64,000 nt of DNA from NCBI RefSeq assembly GCF_037477895.1, contig NZ_CP132745.1:1-64000 (forward strand), read 5' to 3'. Positions within the stretch are counted from its first letter, which is position 1. The number at the start of each line of letters is the position of its first letter. The notes below the pieces were generated by a model. It had not been told where the DNA came from, made no database searches, and saw only the letters and a list, made by a program, of their open reading frames with translations. The translations under genes and the position numbers were made by a program. This DNA is from Mycetohabitans endofungorum. GTDB taxonomy: Bacteria; Pseudomonadota; Gammaproteobacteria; Burkholderiales; Burkholderiaceae. Shown here piece by piece: positions 8,810 to 17,179 of this stretch.

Positions 8810-9940
8810 TTGACTCGCATCGACAACCTGTCGCACGCTCAGGAGGTGGGCGTGGTCGACGCCACGCAGGACACGACCCGCATCGACGACGTGCGCATTG
8901 GCGCCGTGCGGCCGTTAATCTCCCCGGCGTTGTTGCTGGACGAGTTGCCGGCGCCGGCTTCGGTGCAGCAACTAGTCGAGCACAGCCGCGCGCGCATTGC
9001 CGATGTGCTCAATGGCCGGGACGACCGGTTGGTTGTGGTGGTCGGCCCATGCTCGATCCACGACCACGACCAAGCGCTCGCCTATGCGCGCCGGCTCAAA
9101 GGTGCCGCTGACCGGCTGCACGAGGATTTGTTGATCGTGATGCGGGTTTACTTCGAAAAGCCGCGTACCACGGTTGGCTGGAAGGGCTATATCAACGATC
9201 CGCGCTTGGACGGCAGCTTTCGAATCAATGAGGGGCTGCGCCGCGCGCGCGAGTTACTGCTGCAAATCAACGACCTTGGGCTTGCGACTGCCACTGAATT
9301 CTTGGATCTGCTCAGCCCGCAATACATCGCGGACCTGGTGGCGTGGGGCGCAATCGGGGCGCGTACCACCGAGAGCCAGAGTCACCGCCAACTGGCGTCA
9401 GGCTTAAGCTGTCCGATCGGATTCAAGAACGGTACCGACGGCGGCGTGCAGGTCGCCACAGACGCGATTGTGGCCGCCCGCGCCAGCCACGCATTCATGG
9501 GCATGACGAAGATGGGCATGGCAGCTATCTTCGAGACGCGCGGCAACTGTGACGCGCATGTGATCCTGCGCGGTGGCAAGAAAGGGCCGAACTACGATGC
9601 TGCCGCCATCGAGGAAAGCTGCGCGGTGCTCAGGGCGGCGGGGCTGCGTGAGCATGTGATGGTCGATTGCTCACATGCGAATTCCGGCAAATCACATCTG
9701 CGCCAGGTCGACGTCGCGCGGGACTTGGCCGCGCAGCTGTCGCAGGGCGAGCGTCGCCTCAGCGGTGTGATGATCGAGAGCCACCTCGAGGAAGGGCGCC
9801 AGGACTTGAAGCCCGGTGTGCCGCTGCAATGGGGTGTATCGATCACCGACGCGTGCCTGGGCTGGGCGCAGACCGAGCCGGTGCTGGAGATGCTGGCCGG
9901 TGCGGTACGGGCCCGCCGTGCCGCACCGGCGTGGCGGTAA
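8810..9940 (+). CDS. aroG: 3-deoxy-7-phosphoheptulonate (DAHP) synthase, class I
   Basis: Protein of 376 residues that condenses phosphoenolpyruvate and erythrose 4-phosphate, the first step of the shikimate pathway, in the cytoplasm. Family motifs in order: VVVVGPCSIHD (about residues 74-84), RVYFEKPRTTVGWKGYINDP (about 111-130), GARTTESQSHRQLASGL (about 182-198), GFKNGTDG (PEP-binding Lys, about 203-210), and VDCSHANS near 285. Length fits the AroF/G/H type. Start is TTG at 8810 with GGAG at 8800-8803 in front. It stands alone after the exporter. Which aromatic amino acid feeds back on it cannot be told here. It supplies the aromatic precursors that several NRPS modules in this window appear to use, though a direct link is only inferred. 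Confidence 0.93.
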   Translation: MTRIDNLSHAQEVGVVDATQDTTRIDDVRIGAVRPLISPALLLDELPAPASVQQLVEHSRARIADVLNGRDDRLVVVVGPCSIHDHDQALAYARRLKGAADRLHEDLLIVMRVYFEKPRTTVGWKGYINDPRLDGSFRINEGLRRARELLLQINDLGLATATEFLDLLSPQYIADLVAWGAIGARTTESQSHRQLASGLSCPIGFKNGTDGGVQVATDAIVAARASHAFMGMTKMGMAAIFETRGNCDAHVILRGGKKGPNYDAAAIEESCAVLRAAGLREHVMVDCSHANSGKSHLRQVDVARDLAAQLSQGERRLSGVMIESHLEEGRQDLKPGVPLQWGVSITDACLGWAQTEPVLEMLAGAVRARRAAPAWR

Positions 9941-10287
9941 GTACGAAGTCGTCGATGCGTTCGTCGCCGGTGACGGCTGGACGGCTAAGCCGCTAAACCG
10001 CGATGGCGAACCGGGCCGAGGAGGAGTCCGTGCCCCCAATCCGCCGGCGGATTCGGCTGCTCGGTGCTGCACGCGTCGAACAAGCTCATGTCGCGCGTGA
10101 CCCGTTCCGGTATCAACGCGCGCAGAACGCGCGTCAGCGTGCCGTTGCGCAGGCCGCAGGACGTAACGCAACGGAGGAATGCGTCGGTCCATGGCGCATA
10201 TCGCCGCGGCCTGTCACACAGGCCAATCGCCCATAGATCGAGTGTGGCCGCAGCAGGTCCCCGTCAGGTTATTGGAGCATAGACGCT
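9941..10287. other. Intergenic region without recognisable gene
   Basis: Open frames exist on both strands but are Arg/Pro-rich shadows without ribosome sites. It probably holds the DAHP synthase terminator and the promoter of the CoA-transferase gene; I cannot point to either. Confidence 0.4.
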
Positions 10288-11784
10288 ATGTATGAAGAAC
10301 GCATTCGGTGCGCGAGCCTGCGCAACCGCATCATTTCCGCACGCGACGCGGCGGCCTTAGTTCACGATGGAATGCGCGTGGGCACCAGCGGCTTCACGCG
10401 AGCCGGCGATCCGAAGGCGGTGTTGCTCGCGTTGGCCGAACGTGCGCGCACTGAGCCGACGCCGCCTCGCATCACGTTGATGACGGGCGCTTCGCTTGGT
10501 CACGACAATGACAAGGCACTGAGCGAGGCCGGCATGCTGGCGCGCCGTCTGCCGTTCCAGGCCGACCCGACGTTGCGTCGCGAGATCAATTCAGGACGCG
10601 CATTGTTTGTCGATCAGCATCTGTCCGAGACGGTCGAGATGCTGCGGGCCAATCTGCTAGGCCAGCTGGATGTGGCCGTCATCGAGGCTACCTGCATTAC
10701 CGAGTCCGGGGGCATCGTACCCAGCACGTCCGTTGGCAATTCGGCCAGTTTTGCCATTCTGGCCAAACGGGTGATCATCGAGCTGAACTTGGCTCAGCCG
10801 GTGGAGCTGGAAGGCTTGCACGACATCTGGATCCCGGCTCGCCGGCCCGACCGCGCACCAGTGTTGATCACCGACCCGCGTGACCGGATCGGAACGACCA
10901 CGATTGATATCCCATTGGACAAGATCGCGGGCATTGTCATCACGAACGACGAGGACAGTTCCTCGGCTGTGTTGCCAGCGGACAGCGACACCACGCGCAT
11001 CGCGCAATACCTGATCGAGTTCCTGCAGCATGAAGTCTCTCGCGCACGCTTGCCGGCGCAACTGCCGCCGCTTCAGGCCGGTATTGGCACGATCGCTAAT
11101 GCGGTGCTGGGGGGATTGTGCGCTTCGCCATTTGAAGCGATGACAATGTACTCGGAAGTCTTGCAGGATTCCACGTTCGATTTGATGGACGCCGGCAAGC
11201 TGGCGTTCGCGTCCGGCTCGTCGATCACGCTGTCGGCGGCGCGGCAGCGTCAGGTGTTGCGTGAGCTGGCGCGTTATCGCGATCGTCTGGTATTGCGTCC
11301 GCAAGAAATTAGCAATCATCCGGAGATCGTGCGCCGGCTTGGCGTGATCGCGGTTAATACCGCGCTCGAAGTGGACCTGTACGGTAACGTGAACTCCACG
11401 CATGTTGGTGGTACCCACATGATGAACGGCATCGGCGGCTCAGGCGATTTCGCGCGCAACGCATGCTGCGCGATATTTGCGACCAAGTCGGTGGCCAAGG
11501 ACGGCCGGATTTCAAGCATCGTGCCGATGGTGCCACATTGTGACCACAATGAACATGACGTGGATATCGTGGTCACCGAGCAGGGGCTGGCTGACCTGCG
11601 TGGGCTGGCGCCGCGCGAGCGAGTGGGTTTGATCATCGAGCGATGCGCGCATCCACAGTACCGCGATTTGCTGCGCGACTACTATCGCGACGCGCTCAAG
11701 GGTCAGGGGCACACGCCGCATGACCTGGCGCAGGCGTTTTCGTTCCACCTGCGGCTGGCGCAAACCGGTACCATGCTGCCGTAA
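10288..11784 (+). CDS. Acetyl-CoA hydrolase/transferase (succinate CoA-transferase type)
   Basis: Protein of 498 residues, normal for the acetyl-CoA hydrolase/transferase family of class I CoA-transferases. Evidence: GTSGFTRAGDPKAV near residues 32-45, a central VPSTSVGNSASF, the catalytic-Glu region MYSEVLQDSTFDLMDAGKL (about 285-303), then NVNSTHVGGTHMMNGIGGSGDFARNA and the C-terminal VTEQGLADLRGLAPRERV. The enzyme exchanges CoA between acetate or succinate and their thioesters in the cytoplasm. It is annotated in relatives as acetyl-CoA hydrolase or succinate CoA-transferase; I favour the transferase. Start ATG 10288. No operon partner is intact downstream. Confidence 0.9.
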   Translation: MYEERIRCASLRNRIISARDAAALVHDGMRVGTSGFTRAGDPKAVLLALAERARTEPTPPRITLMTGASLGHDNDKALSEAGMLARRLPFQADPTLRREINSGRALFVDQHLSETVEMLRANLLGQLDVAVIEATCITESGGIVPSTSVGNSASFAILAKRVIIELNLAQPVELEGLHDIWIPARRPDRAPVLITDPRDRIGTTTIDIPLDKIAGIVITNDEDSSSAVLPADSDTTRIAQYLIEFLQHEVSRARLPAQLPPLQAGIGTIANAVLGGLCASPFEAMTMYSEVLQDSTFDLMDAGKLAFASGSSITLSAARQRQVLRELARYRDRLVLRPQEISNHPEIVRRLGVIAVNTALEVDLYGNVNSTHVGGTHMMNGIGGSGDFARNACCAIFATKSVAKDGRISSIVPMVPHCDHNEHDVDIVVTEQGLADLRGLAPRERVGLIIERCAHPQYRDLLRDYYRDALKGQGHTPHDLAQAFSFHLRLAQTGTMLP

Positions 11785-11867
11785 GTCGCCGTCGCCATCG
11801 CTGTTCTGGATATAGCCGCCTCGTTGCAGCACCCCGTTGCCTCCAGCCTTGCGTAGGGTCTGCTCCG

Positions 11868-12187
11868 ATGTGCGGCTCAATAGCGCGCTGCCACGAGTCT
11901 ATAAGGCGCTGCCGGGCCTACAAGGCCGCGGACTTCAAAAAGGAGCGCAACTTTATCGGCTTCGCCAAATCGTTGCCTGCCGAGCAGAGGCGCGAGTTGC
12001 TGGCGGGCATGCGCCGGTCGGTGAGCAGAAGCTGTGCGCGTTGGCGCAGGACCGCGCGGCAACGGTGCGGCAATGGATCGAAGGCAAGGTAGACACCGCG
12101 CGGATTGATACTGTCGCGCCGAAGCTGGACGCCGATGGGATCAGCGATAAGCGGGCCACGACCCGTGTCGATTTCAGCCTTCACTGA
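11868..12187 (+). pseudogene. Remnant of the C-terminus of a DUF748 protein
   Basis: A stretch from about 11919 encodes YKAADFKKERNFIGFAKSLP; after a frameshift near 11990-12010 the neighbouring frame continues with KLCALAQDRAATVRQWIEG and finishes VAPKLDADGISDKRATTRVD before the stop at 12187. Together these match the C-terminal end of DUF748 (AsmA-like) envelope proteins, which are normally more than 1000 residues. Only the tail survives, so this is a decayed gene. Confidence 0.65.
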
Positions 12188-12235
12188 ATCGACGCACGTA
12201 TCCAAAACAAGACGTACGACACTGAGCGAGGTGAG

Positions 12236-12484
12236 ATGAAGGCAGCACGATGGATCGGGGTACTACTGCTGTTGTCCGGCTGCGGATCGTCGCAGCCGCT
12301 GTTCACCGGCGATGGCCGGCCGACGCAATTGATCCGGTGCTCCGCCGCCGAAGGGTGGCCGTTCTGCGATGCGCGTGCGCAGGCCCAATGCGGCGACGCC
12401 GGCTACGACACGCTGCAGCGCAACCGCTCGGACGGTACGCTGTCGATGCTGATCGCGTGCAAGCGCTCGGCGGTGGCATATTGA
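12236..12484 (+). CDS. Small predicted lipoprotein
   Basis: Protein of 82 residues. It opens with a lipoprotein signal peptide (MKAARWIGVLLLLSGC), lipobox LLSGC with Cys at residue 16, so it should be lipidated and anchored in the envelope. The mature part has four more cysteines and the pattern LIRCSAAEGWPFCDARAQA, seen in small Burkholderia lipoproteins of unknown function. A GAGGTGAG ribosome site abuts ATG 12236. It is followed by another small gene at 12616. Confidence 0.75.
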   Translation: MKAARWIGVLLLLSGCGSSQPLFTGDGRPTQLIRCSAAEGWPFCDARAQAQCGDAGYDTLQRNRSDGTLSMLIACKRSAVAY

Positions 12485-12615
12485 CACTCGGGGTGACGCG
12501 TCGCTGCGTTCTGCCTGTCACATCCGGTTACGAAACCGCACATCATAATTGCTACACTGGGCATACGGATTGCGTTGCATCATGGCTTTCACGTCATGTT
12601 TCAACGGAGACCGAG

Positions 12616-12798
12616 ATGCAATTTATTATTTTCAACTTGCCGGCCGACTTGAGCGAGGAAGCACTGCGCGACCGGCTTGCCCCGATCGGTGCACGGCTTG
12701 TCGAGATTATTCGTGACAATGTCGAACGCGCTCGCGCCATCATCGAAGTCGCCCACATGGCGATGGCCTCGCGTGCGCTGGCGCTGAACTTCGATTGA
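12616..12798 (+). CDS. Small conserved-looking protein, RRM-like N-terminus
   Basis: Protein of 60 residues starting at ATG 12616 after CGGAGA at 12605-12610. It begins MQFIIFNLPADLSEEALRDRL, which resembles the first strand and helix of an RNA-recognition-motif fold; at 60 residues it would be only a partial RRM. It has no signal or membrane segment. The function is unknown; the start is supported by the ribosome site. Confidence 0.5.
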   Translation: MQFIIFNLPADLSEEALRDRLAPIGARLVEIIRDNVERARAIIEVAHMAMASRALALNFD

Positions 12799-12994
12799 AT
12801 CCGGTAGGGGCTAAGCCGACCTGCTCGAAAGTCTAGCCAGACCTTGCTGACAACAGACTGGCCCAGCTAACTCCCGTGGTTGACACAGCCGCGTGGTTCA
12901 GCCGCCTATCGCACGCTCAACCGACCTCGTCGGACGAGGCAATAGGCCGCTTCAGAGGCTCAAATGATCTTCATCAGATGCTCAACCGACCTCG
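12799..12994. other. Intergenic with a short direct repeat
   Basis: The 17-mer GCTCAACCGACCTCGTC occurs at about 12914 and again at about 12980, with weaker relatives nearby (GCCGACCTGCTCG, CTCAACAGACCTTGTC). The copies are irregularly spaced, so this is not a CRISPR. No gene seen. Confidence 0.4.
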
Positions 12995-13105
12995 TCACGC
13001 CCTCAACAGACCTTGTCCAACGGCTCGGCCCATTTTGCCGAGCGCGCCGATTAACGCGAGCACCGTCAGCACGGCGACGAAGATGAATTTTGCTCGTTGC
13101 CCCAT
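12995..13105 (-). CDS. 36-residue small membrane protein
   Basis: A short frame with a plausible AAGGCGAGG ribosome site before ATG 13105. The product starts MGQRAKF, has one hydrophobic helix (IFVAVLTVLALIGALG, residues about 8-23) and a basic tail ending LLRA. This looks like a genuine single-pass inner-membrane small protein of unknown role. It lies just upstream of, and divergent from nothing intact; the truncated EamA gene on the same strand starts further right. Confidence 0.5.
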   Translation of the reverse strand: MGQRAKFIFVAVLTVLALIGALGKMGRAVGQGLLRA

Positions 13106-13166
13106 TTTGCCTCGCCTTTCAATTTGAAAAAATGGCATTGTTTCACGCCAAAAACTCACGTAGCTT

Positions 13167-13655
13167 TTACGGTGTCGTCGGCTGGCGCCACATTCCCCAG
13201 CTGAGCACCGCCAGCGCGCGCAGAATCAGCGCGATGGCCACTAGCGTTTGTGGGGCAATCCGCTCGCCACCCAGCGCTGCACCCACGAGTAGCGCGATCG
13301 GCGGATTGGCGTAGACGTAACTTGTCGCCAGCACTGCTGTGGTGTGACTGGCCAGGTACATATAGGCGGAGAACGCCAGCAGCGAGCCCATCGTCACCAG
13401 GTACAGCCACGCCACGAGTGGCGCGCCGCGCATCGAGCCGTTGCGCACCTGCCGCCAGCTCGCCCGCGCGCGGCCCCGCACAAGTACGAATAGGCCGAGG
13501 CACAGGCCCGCGACGGCGAAGCGCGACGCCATCAGCATGAATGGCGGCATCGCTCGCAAGGCGACTGAGATCGCGAAGTATGTGGTGCCCCAGACGACAT
13601 AGGTGACCAGCAGGCACAGCAGCAGCAAAGGCGTCAGGCGGGCGGTCTGGCTCAT
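13167..13655 (-). pseudogene. EamA-family (YedA-like) transporter with internal deletion
   Basis: The frame is open for 162 codons from ATG 13655, but the family is about 290-300 residues with ten membrane helices. The N-terminal half up to RARASWRQVRNGS matches the first three helices (LLCLLVTYVVWGTTYFAI), then the sequence jumps directly to the last helices (LVTMGSLLAFSAYMYLA, ATSYVYANPPIALLVG). About 130 residues in the middle are missing in frame. A product could be made but would not be a complete exporter, so I call it a pseudogene. Confidence 0.7.
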
Positions 13656-13819
13656 GATCGGCAACGTGTCAGAAAACGTTCGATTGTCCGTCCGATCCCG
13701 CTGCTCATCCATAGTGTTTCAATCGTCTTTGAACGGATGCGGCGATAATCGATAGGAAGTTGGCCTGTAAAGCTTGATCGTACAGCTTGGCCCATAAAGT
13801 GCCGGATCGGTCCGGCGTT

Positions 13820-14361
13820 AGCTAAGCACAACCGCCTGCGCGGCCGTCGGCGGGAATCCGGCGCGCTGGCCGAGCGTGCCAAGACGCTGAGACTGATTCA
13901 GCAACTGGAGGACGGTTTCGCGGCGATCGGGCTGTTTCTCGAAATGCAGCCGATTATGTCGCTGCGCACGCCGGACGAGGCGCTGGACTTCGAAGTGCTG
14001 CTGCGCATGCGTGGTGCCGGCGGGACCATCGTCCCGCCGTCCAAGGTTATTGCCGCCGCCGAGGAGAACAGCAACATCTCGGAACTCGACAAGCGGGTGT
14101 TGACCACGTCGCTGCTCGCCCGGCAAGTGTTTGCCAAGGCGCTGCGCGCGGCGGCCTTCATCGCTTAGTCGGACGCGCGAGGGGCTGCTTCCCGTCTTGA
14201 AGGGGTCCGGCTTGTATGCCGGAGATCCGCTTCAACGACGATCGGCGGGACGCGCTGTAGGCATGACCGCCGCCCGTCCCGACATGCACGGCTACCCAGT
14301 GTTATTCAACGAGGCCAATGCCGCGTTGTACACCGCGGAGCGGCAGGGTCGGGACCGCTAG
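13820..14361 (+). pseudogene. Fragment of a cyclic-di-GMP signalling protein (EAL domain)
   Basis: An in-frame stretch encodes ESGALAERAKTLRLIQQLED, then LEMQPIMSLRTPDEALDFEV, LLRMRGAGGTIVPPSKVIAAAE and LDKRVL, which is the first part of an EAL phosphodiesterase domain (although the EAL motif itself has become DFEV). It breaks off at about 14120. Around 14310-14361 a short piece, ANAALYTAERQGRDR, resembles the tail of a GGDEF domain. The order is unusual and the pieces are short; the gene is dead. Confidence 0.55.
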
Positions 14362-14404
14362 GTGGTGTTCGGCCACAGCGTAAGCACTTGATCTGACGCC
14401 GCGC

Positions 14405-14701
14405 TCAATGCTGCTCGAAGCGATCGTACCGGCGCTCCGAGTAGTCCTCATTCGCGATGAACTCGGACACCCTGGCCCGTGGCGGCCCGCGCCGCAGGAA
14501 TTCCAGCATCAGGTCCACCTGGTTAGCCGGTCCCTGCACGACCGCCTTGACCGATCCGTCGTCGTGATTGGCGATCCAGCCCCGTACCTGCAGCGCATGC
14601 GCGCGGCGCACCGCGGCATGCCGGAACCCGACTCCTTGCACTGCCCCGCGAATCTTGACAGTGTATGTTTCAACCCTGGTATCGAGATCGACTCCACTCA
14701 T
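14405..14701 (-). CDS. acyP: Acylphosphatase
   Basis: Protein of 98 residues, standard for the family. The signature GAVQGVGFRHAAVRRAHAL (about residues 20-38) contains the catalytic Arg of the GxVQGVGFR loop, and GWIANHDDGSVKAVVQGP supplies the catalytic Asn and second signature. It hydrolyses acyl phosphates in the cytoplasm. Start ATG 14701 is preceded by GGAGGG at 14709-14714. It is followed on the same strand by no partner, and upstream of it is a minisatellite. Confidence 0.93.
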   Translation of the reverse strand: MSGVDLDTRVETYTVKIRGAVQGVGFRHAAVRRAHALQVRGWIANHDDGSVKAVVQGPANQVDLMLEFLRRGPPRARVSEFIANEDYSERRYDRFEQH

Positions 14702-14879
14702 CGAGCATCCCTCCTGTCGCGCAGATATCACTGAACCGTTCAAACCGCGGATTGTAGTCGCGCCGCGCGCATCGTGCACGGGCTCCGCAACATGAATGCG
14801 GCCGAGCAAGCACTGTGCCCTTGCCGGCACGTGTGGCTTGCAGCATAGGGGGTTGACCTTCTGCCGGCCCGCCGCTTGG
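14702..14879. other. Intergenic between acylphosphatase and minisatellite
   Basis: No gene supported. It probably carries the acylphosphatase promoter. Confidence 0.35.
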
Positions 14880-15034
14880 CCGGTTGCCCTCGTGCTGGCT
14901 CGTTGCCCAACCGGTTGCCCTCGTGCTGGCTCGTTGCCCAACCGGTTGCCCTCGTGCTGGCTCGTTGCCCAACCGGTTGCTCTCGTGCCGGCTTGCTGCC
15001 CAGTCGATTGCCCGCGTGCCTCGCCGCTCAGCCT
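14880..15034 (+). repeat. 31-bp tandem minisatellite, three near-perfect plus two diverged copies
   Basis: Copies start at 14880, 14911, 14942, 14973 and 15004; the unit begins CCGGTTGCCCTCGTGCTGGC. The first three are identical, the fourth has a few changes and the fifth is degenerate. Units abut directly with no spacers. It lies between acylphosphatase and the thioredoxin gene and is not obviously coding. Confidence 0.9.
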
Positions 15035-15110
15035 GCTGCTTTCTTGCTGCAGGTTTTGCCGCATGCGGCTATGCTGTGACGAATGCAACGTATGGCGGGA
15101 GTGTTGACTG

Positions 15111-15431
15111 GTGGAGCCATTTCCCTACACACCCGATGCGCCGGACCGCGAGCAGTTGAACACGCTCGCCGGCGTGACAGTTATCGAATTCGGCACGAAC
15201 TGGTGCGGTTACTGCCAACGCGCGCAGCCGGCGATCGCCGAGGCACTTGGGCGCCATCCGGCGATGCGCCACCTGAAAGTCGAGGATGGGCCGGGGCGGC
15301 CGCTGGGACGGTCGTTTCGTGTGAAACTGTGGCCGACTTTGGTTTTTCTGCGCGACGGACAGGAACGGGCGCGTGTCGTGCGCCCGACCCGCGCTGAAGA
15401 ACTCGACGACGCATTAGCCACGCTGCGATAG
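15111..15431 (+). CDS. Thioredoxin family protein
   Basis: Protein of 106 residues with a thioredoxin fold: VTVIEFGTNWCGYCQRAQPAI places the redox motif WCGYC at residues 31-35 in place of the WCGPC of thioredoxin 1, and the cis-proline occurs in KLWPTLVFLRDG (residue about 75). It lacks a signal peptide, so it is cytoplasmic. The start is GTG 15111 with GGGAG about nine bases upstream. The altered CGYC motif implies a redox potential or partner different from the housekeeping thioredoxin. A periplasmic DsbC-like gene lies convergently downstream. Confidence 0.88.
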   Translation: MEPFPYTPDAPDREQLNTLAGVTVIEFGTNWCGYCQRAQPAIAEALGRHPAMRHLKVEDGPGRPLGRSFRVKLWPTLVFLRDGQERARVVRPTRAEELDDALATLR

Positions 15432-15632
15432 CGCGGTTTATGACGCGCTGATCCTGTTGCACGTCGGCCTGTTGTTGCTGGCCACGCCTATTGAATCACG
15501 GTGTACTGGATGGCTGCGCATTGGCTACTGTGGGTCTGACGCGTGCCGCGTGCTGCGCCGTTGCCGGTTGCGTCATTGTGCGCCGCGCTGTTGCGCGGCT
15601 GAGTAGCTGAGTAGCCGTACCGTCGGGCGGCG

Positions 15633-16262
15633 CTAGCGGATCGAGGCGCGGCTCGGCCTGGCGGTGACCGCTAGCGCTTGTTCTAGCTCGGCCGCCGACG
15701 GCACGCGGTTGATCCGTTGACCGTTGGCTAGCAGCAGTGTGGGCGTTCCCATCACACGCAATTTGCGCCCCAGCATCAGGTTACGCGCCAGCACTGTCGC
15801 CGTTGCATCGCAGGGTGCGGTAACGGGCGGCGGCGCATGATCCTCGAGCATCCATGCCGACCACGCGCCGGTGCGGTTGTTAGCGCACCAGATCCGGGCG
15901 GACATCATTTTCGAGTCCGGCGTGAGGATTGGGTACAAGAACGTGTACACGGTGACGTCGGGTAGTCCTGCAAGCCTGTGCTCCAGTGTTTTGCAGTAGG
16001 AGCAATAGGGATCGGAGAACACGACAATCCGGCGTGAGCCATCACCGTTGACGCTGCGCAGCGCATCGTCCAGCGGCAGCGTGCCGAAGTCGACGCCGCG
16101 CTTATCGAAATGCACAATTTTGTCGAGTTTTTGCTCGATTTCGAATAGTAGCCCGCCGTGGCCCGGCCGGTTCAGGTACAGCCACGCGCCGCCGGCGAGC
16201 GTGGCCGCCAGGGCCAACGCCGCGAGCAGCGTGGCGAGCATGCGTACGGTTCGCGGTGTCAT
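15633..16262 (-). CDS. DsbC/DsbG-like periplasmic thiol:disulfide protein
   Basis: Protein of 209 residues from ATG 16262. An N-terminal membrane or signal segment (MLATLLAALALAATLAGGAWLYL, residues about 9-31) leads to the periplasm. The thioredoxin-like domain has the redox motif CSYC in VVFSDPYCSYCKTLEHRL and the cis-Pro loop MGTPTLLLANGQRI. A further pair of Cys in WCANNRTG and APCDATA matches the second disulfide seen in DsbC-type proteins. It probably isomerises or reduces misformed disulfides. It is shorter than typical DsbC because the dimerisation domain is small. It converges with the thioredoxin gene. Confidence 0.85.
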   Translation of the reverse strand: MTPRTVRMLATLLAALALAATLAGGAWLYLNRPGHGGLLFEIEQKLDKIVHFDKRGVDFGTLPLDDALRSVNGDGSRRIVVFSDPYCSYCKTLEHRLAGLPDVTVYTFLYPILTPDSKMMSARIWCANNRTGAWSAWMLEDHAPPPVTAPCDATATVLARNLMLGRKLRVMGTPTLLLANGQRINRVPSAAELEQALAVTARPSRASIR

Positions 16263-16445
16263 CCGTGTTGTTGTCCCGGGATTCAATGGAGCTGCCGATT
16301 GTCGGCGTTGCGCCATCGCGCTGTCTGTGGCCTGTCGCACAGCGGCACGCCAACTGGCGAGCGGGGCACGTCAGAAGCAAGTAAGTGTTGCTGTCGTCAT
16401 ATTAGATCGCAATGCGGGCACGCAAAGGCGTGCCCGGTGCAATAC

Positions 16446-17060
16446 ATGAAGCTTGGCAACACCGTGCTGGCCGTCTCGCGCTTGCGCATGAGAACGATGA
16501 CGTTCGGCGTACAGACCGATGAGGATATTTCGCTCGCGATCCTCGCGTATCACCTCGCAAAAGCGCGGGGGCGTACCCAGTTATGCAACCCGGCCCGTTC
16601 CGTGTCGGTACAGCCACGTTACAGTCTGCTGCGCTGCGAAATAGAACGCGAACTACTGCCGCTTGCCGCGGAGGACCAACTCACGGTGTTGCCGTACAAC
16701 CCACTGGCCGGCGGGTTGTTGACAGGAAAACACTCGCGTGAAGCCGGGCCCGGAGCCGGTAACTGCTTCGCGCTAGGCAATGTCGCCAAGCTTTACCAGG
16801 AGCGTTACTAACATGATATGCAATACAAAACAATTGCGCGATGTGGTGGGGCTGTCCGGCTCATGATGACGATCGCCGCGGTGGCATGGGTGCTCGCCAA
16901 TCTGGCCGCCACCTGTGCGAGCATCGTTGCGAGCCGGCCCGAACAACTCGTCGACACGCTTACGGTTGTCGATGTGACGCTGGATGTTGACCTGAGGGCA
17001 CGGCTCAATGAATGGATGTCGCAATATCGGTGCGATGACGCGATGACGCGGTGCGCCTAA
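16446..17060 (+). pseudogene. Aldo/keto reductase, decayed
   Basis: Starts MKLGNTVLAVSRLRMRTMTF, the family N-terminus, and then lacks the middle of the barrel. It resumes with SVSVQPRYSLLRCEIERELL, DQLTVLPYNPLAGGLLTGKH and ends that frame at 16811. After a break, the next frame (16818-17060) gives VAWVLANLAATCASIVASRP and LVDTLTVVDVTLDVDLRARL, the family C-terminus. A whole enzyme would be about 340-350 residues; at least one large deletion and one frameshift are present. Confidence 0.8.
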
Positions 17061-17179
17061 ATGGCACTGGTGCTGCCCCACGCTTCGCTTCTGCAGGCCG
17101 GGCGCTCGTGATTGCCAGTCCTTTTGACATGAAGGTGCGGTACGCTGCGTACTGGAGAATTGCCGTGAGGGAGCGCTTG

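Noticed and set aside
9941..10287. Short frames between DAHP synthase and CoA transferase
   Set aside because: Arg/Pro-rich shadows on both strands with no start signal.
14880..15034. A CRISPR array
   Set aside because: The 31-bp units abut directly and no spacer of unique sequence separates them; no cas gene is near.
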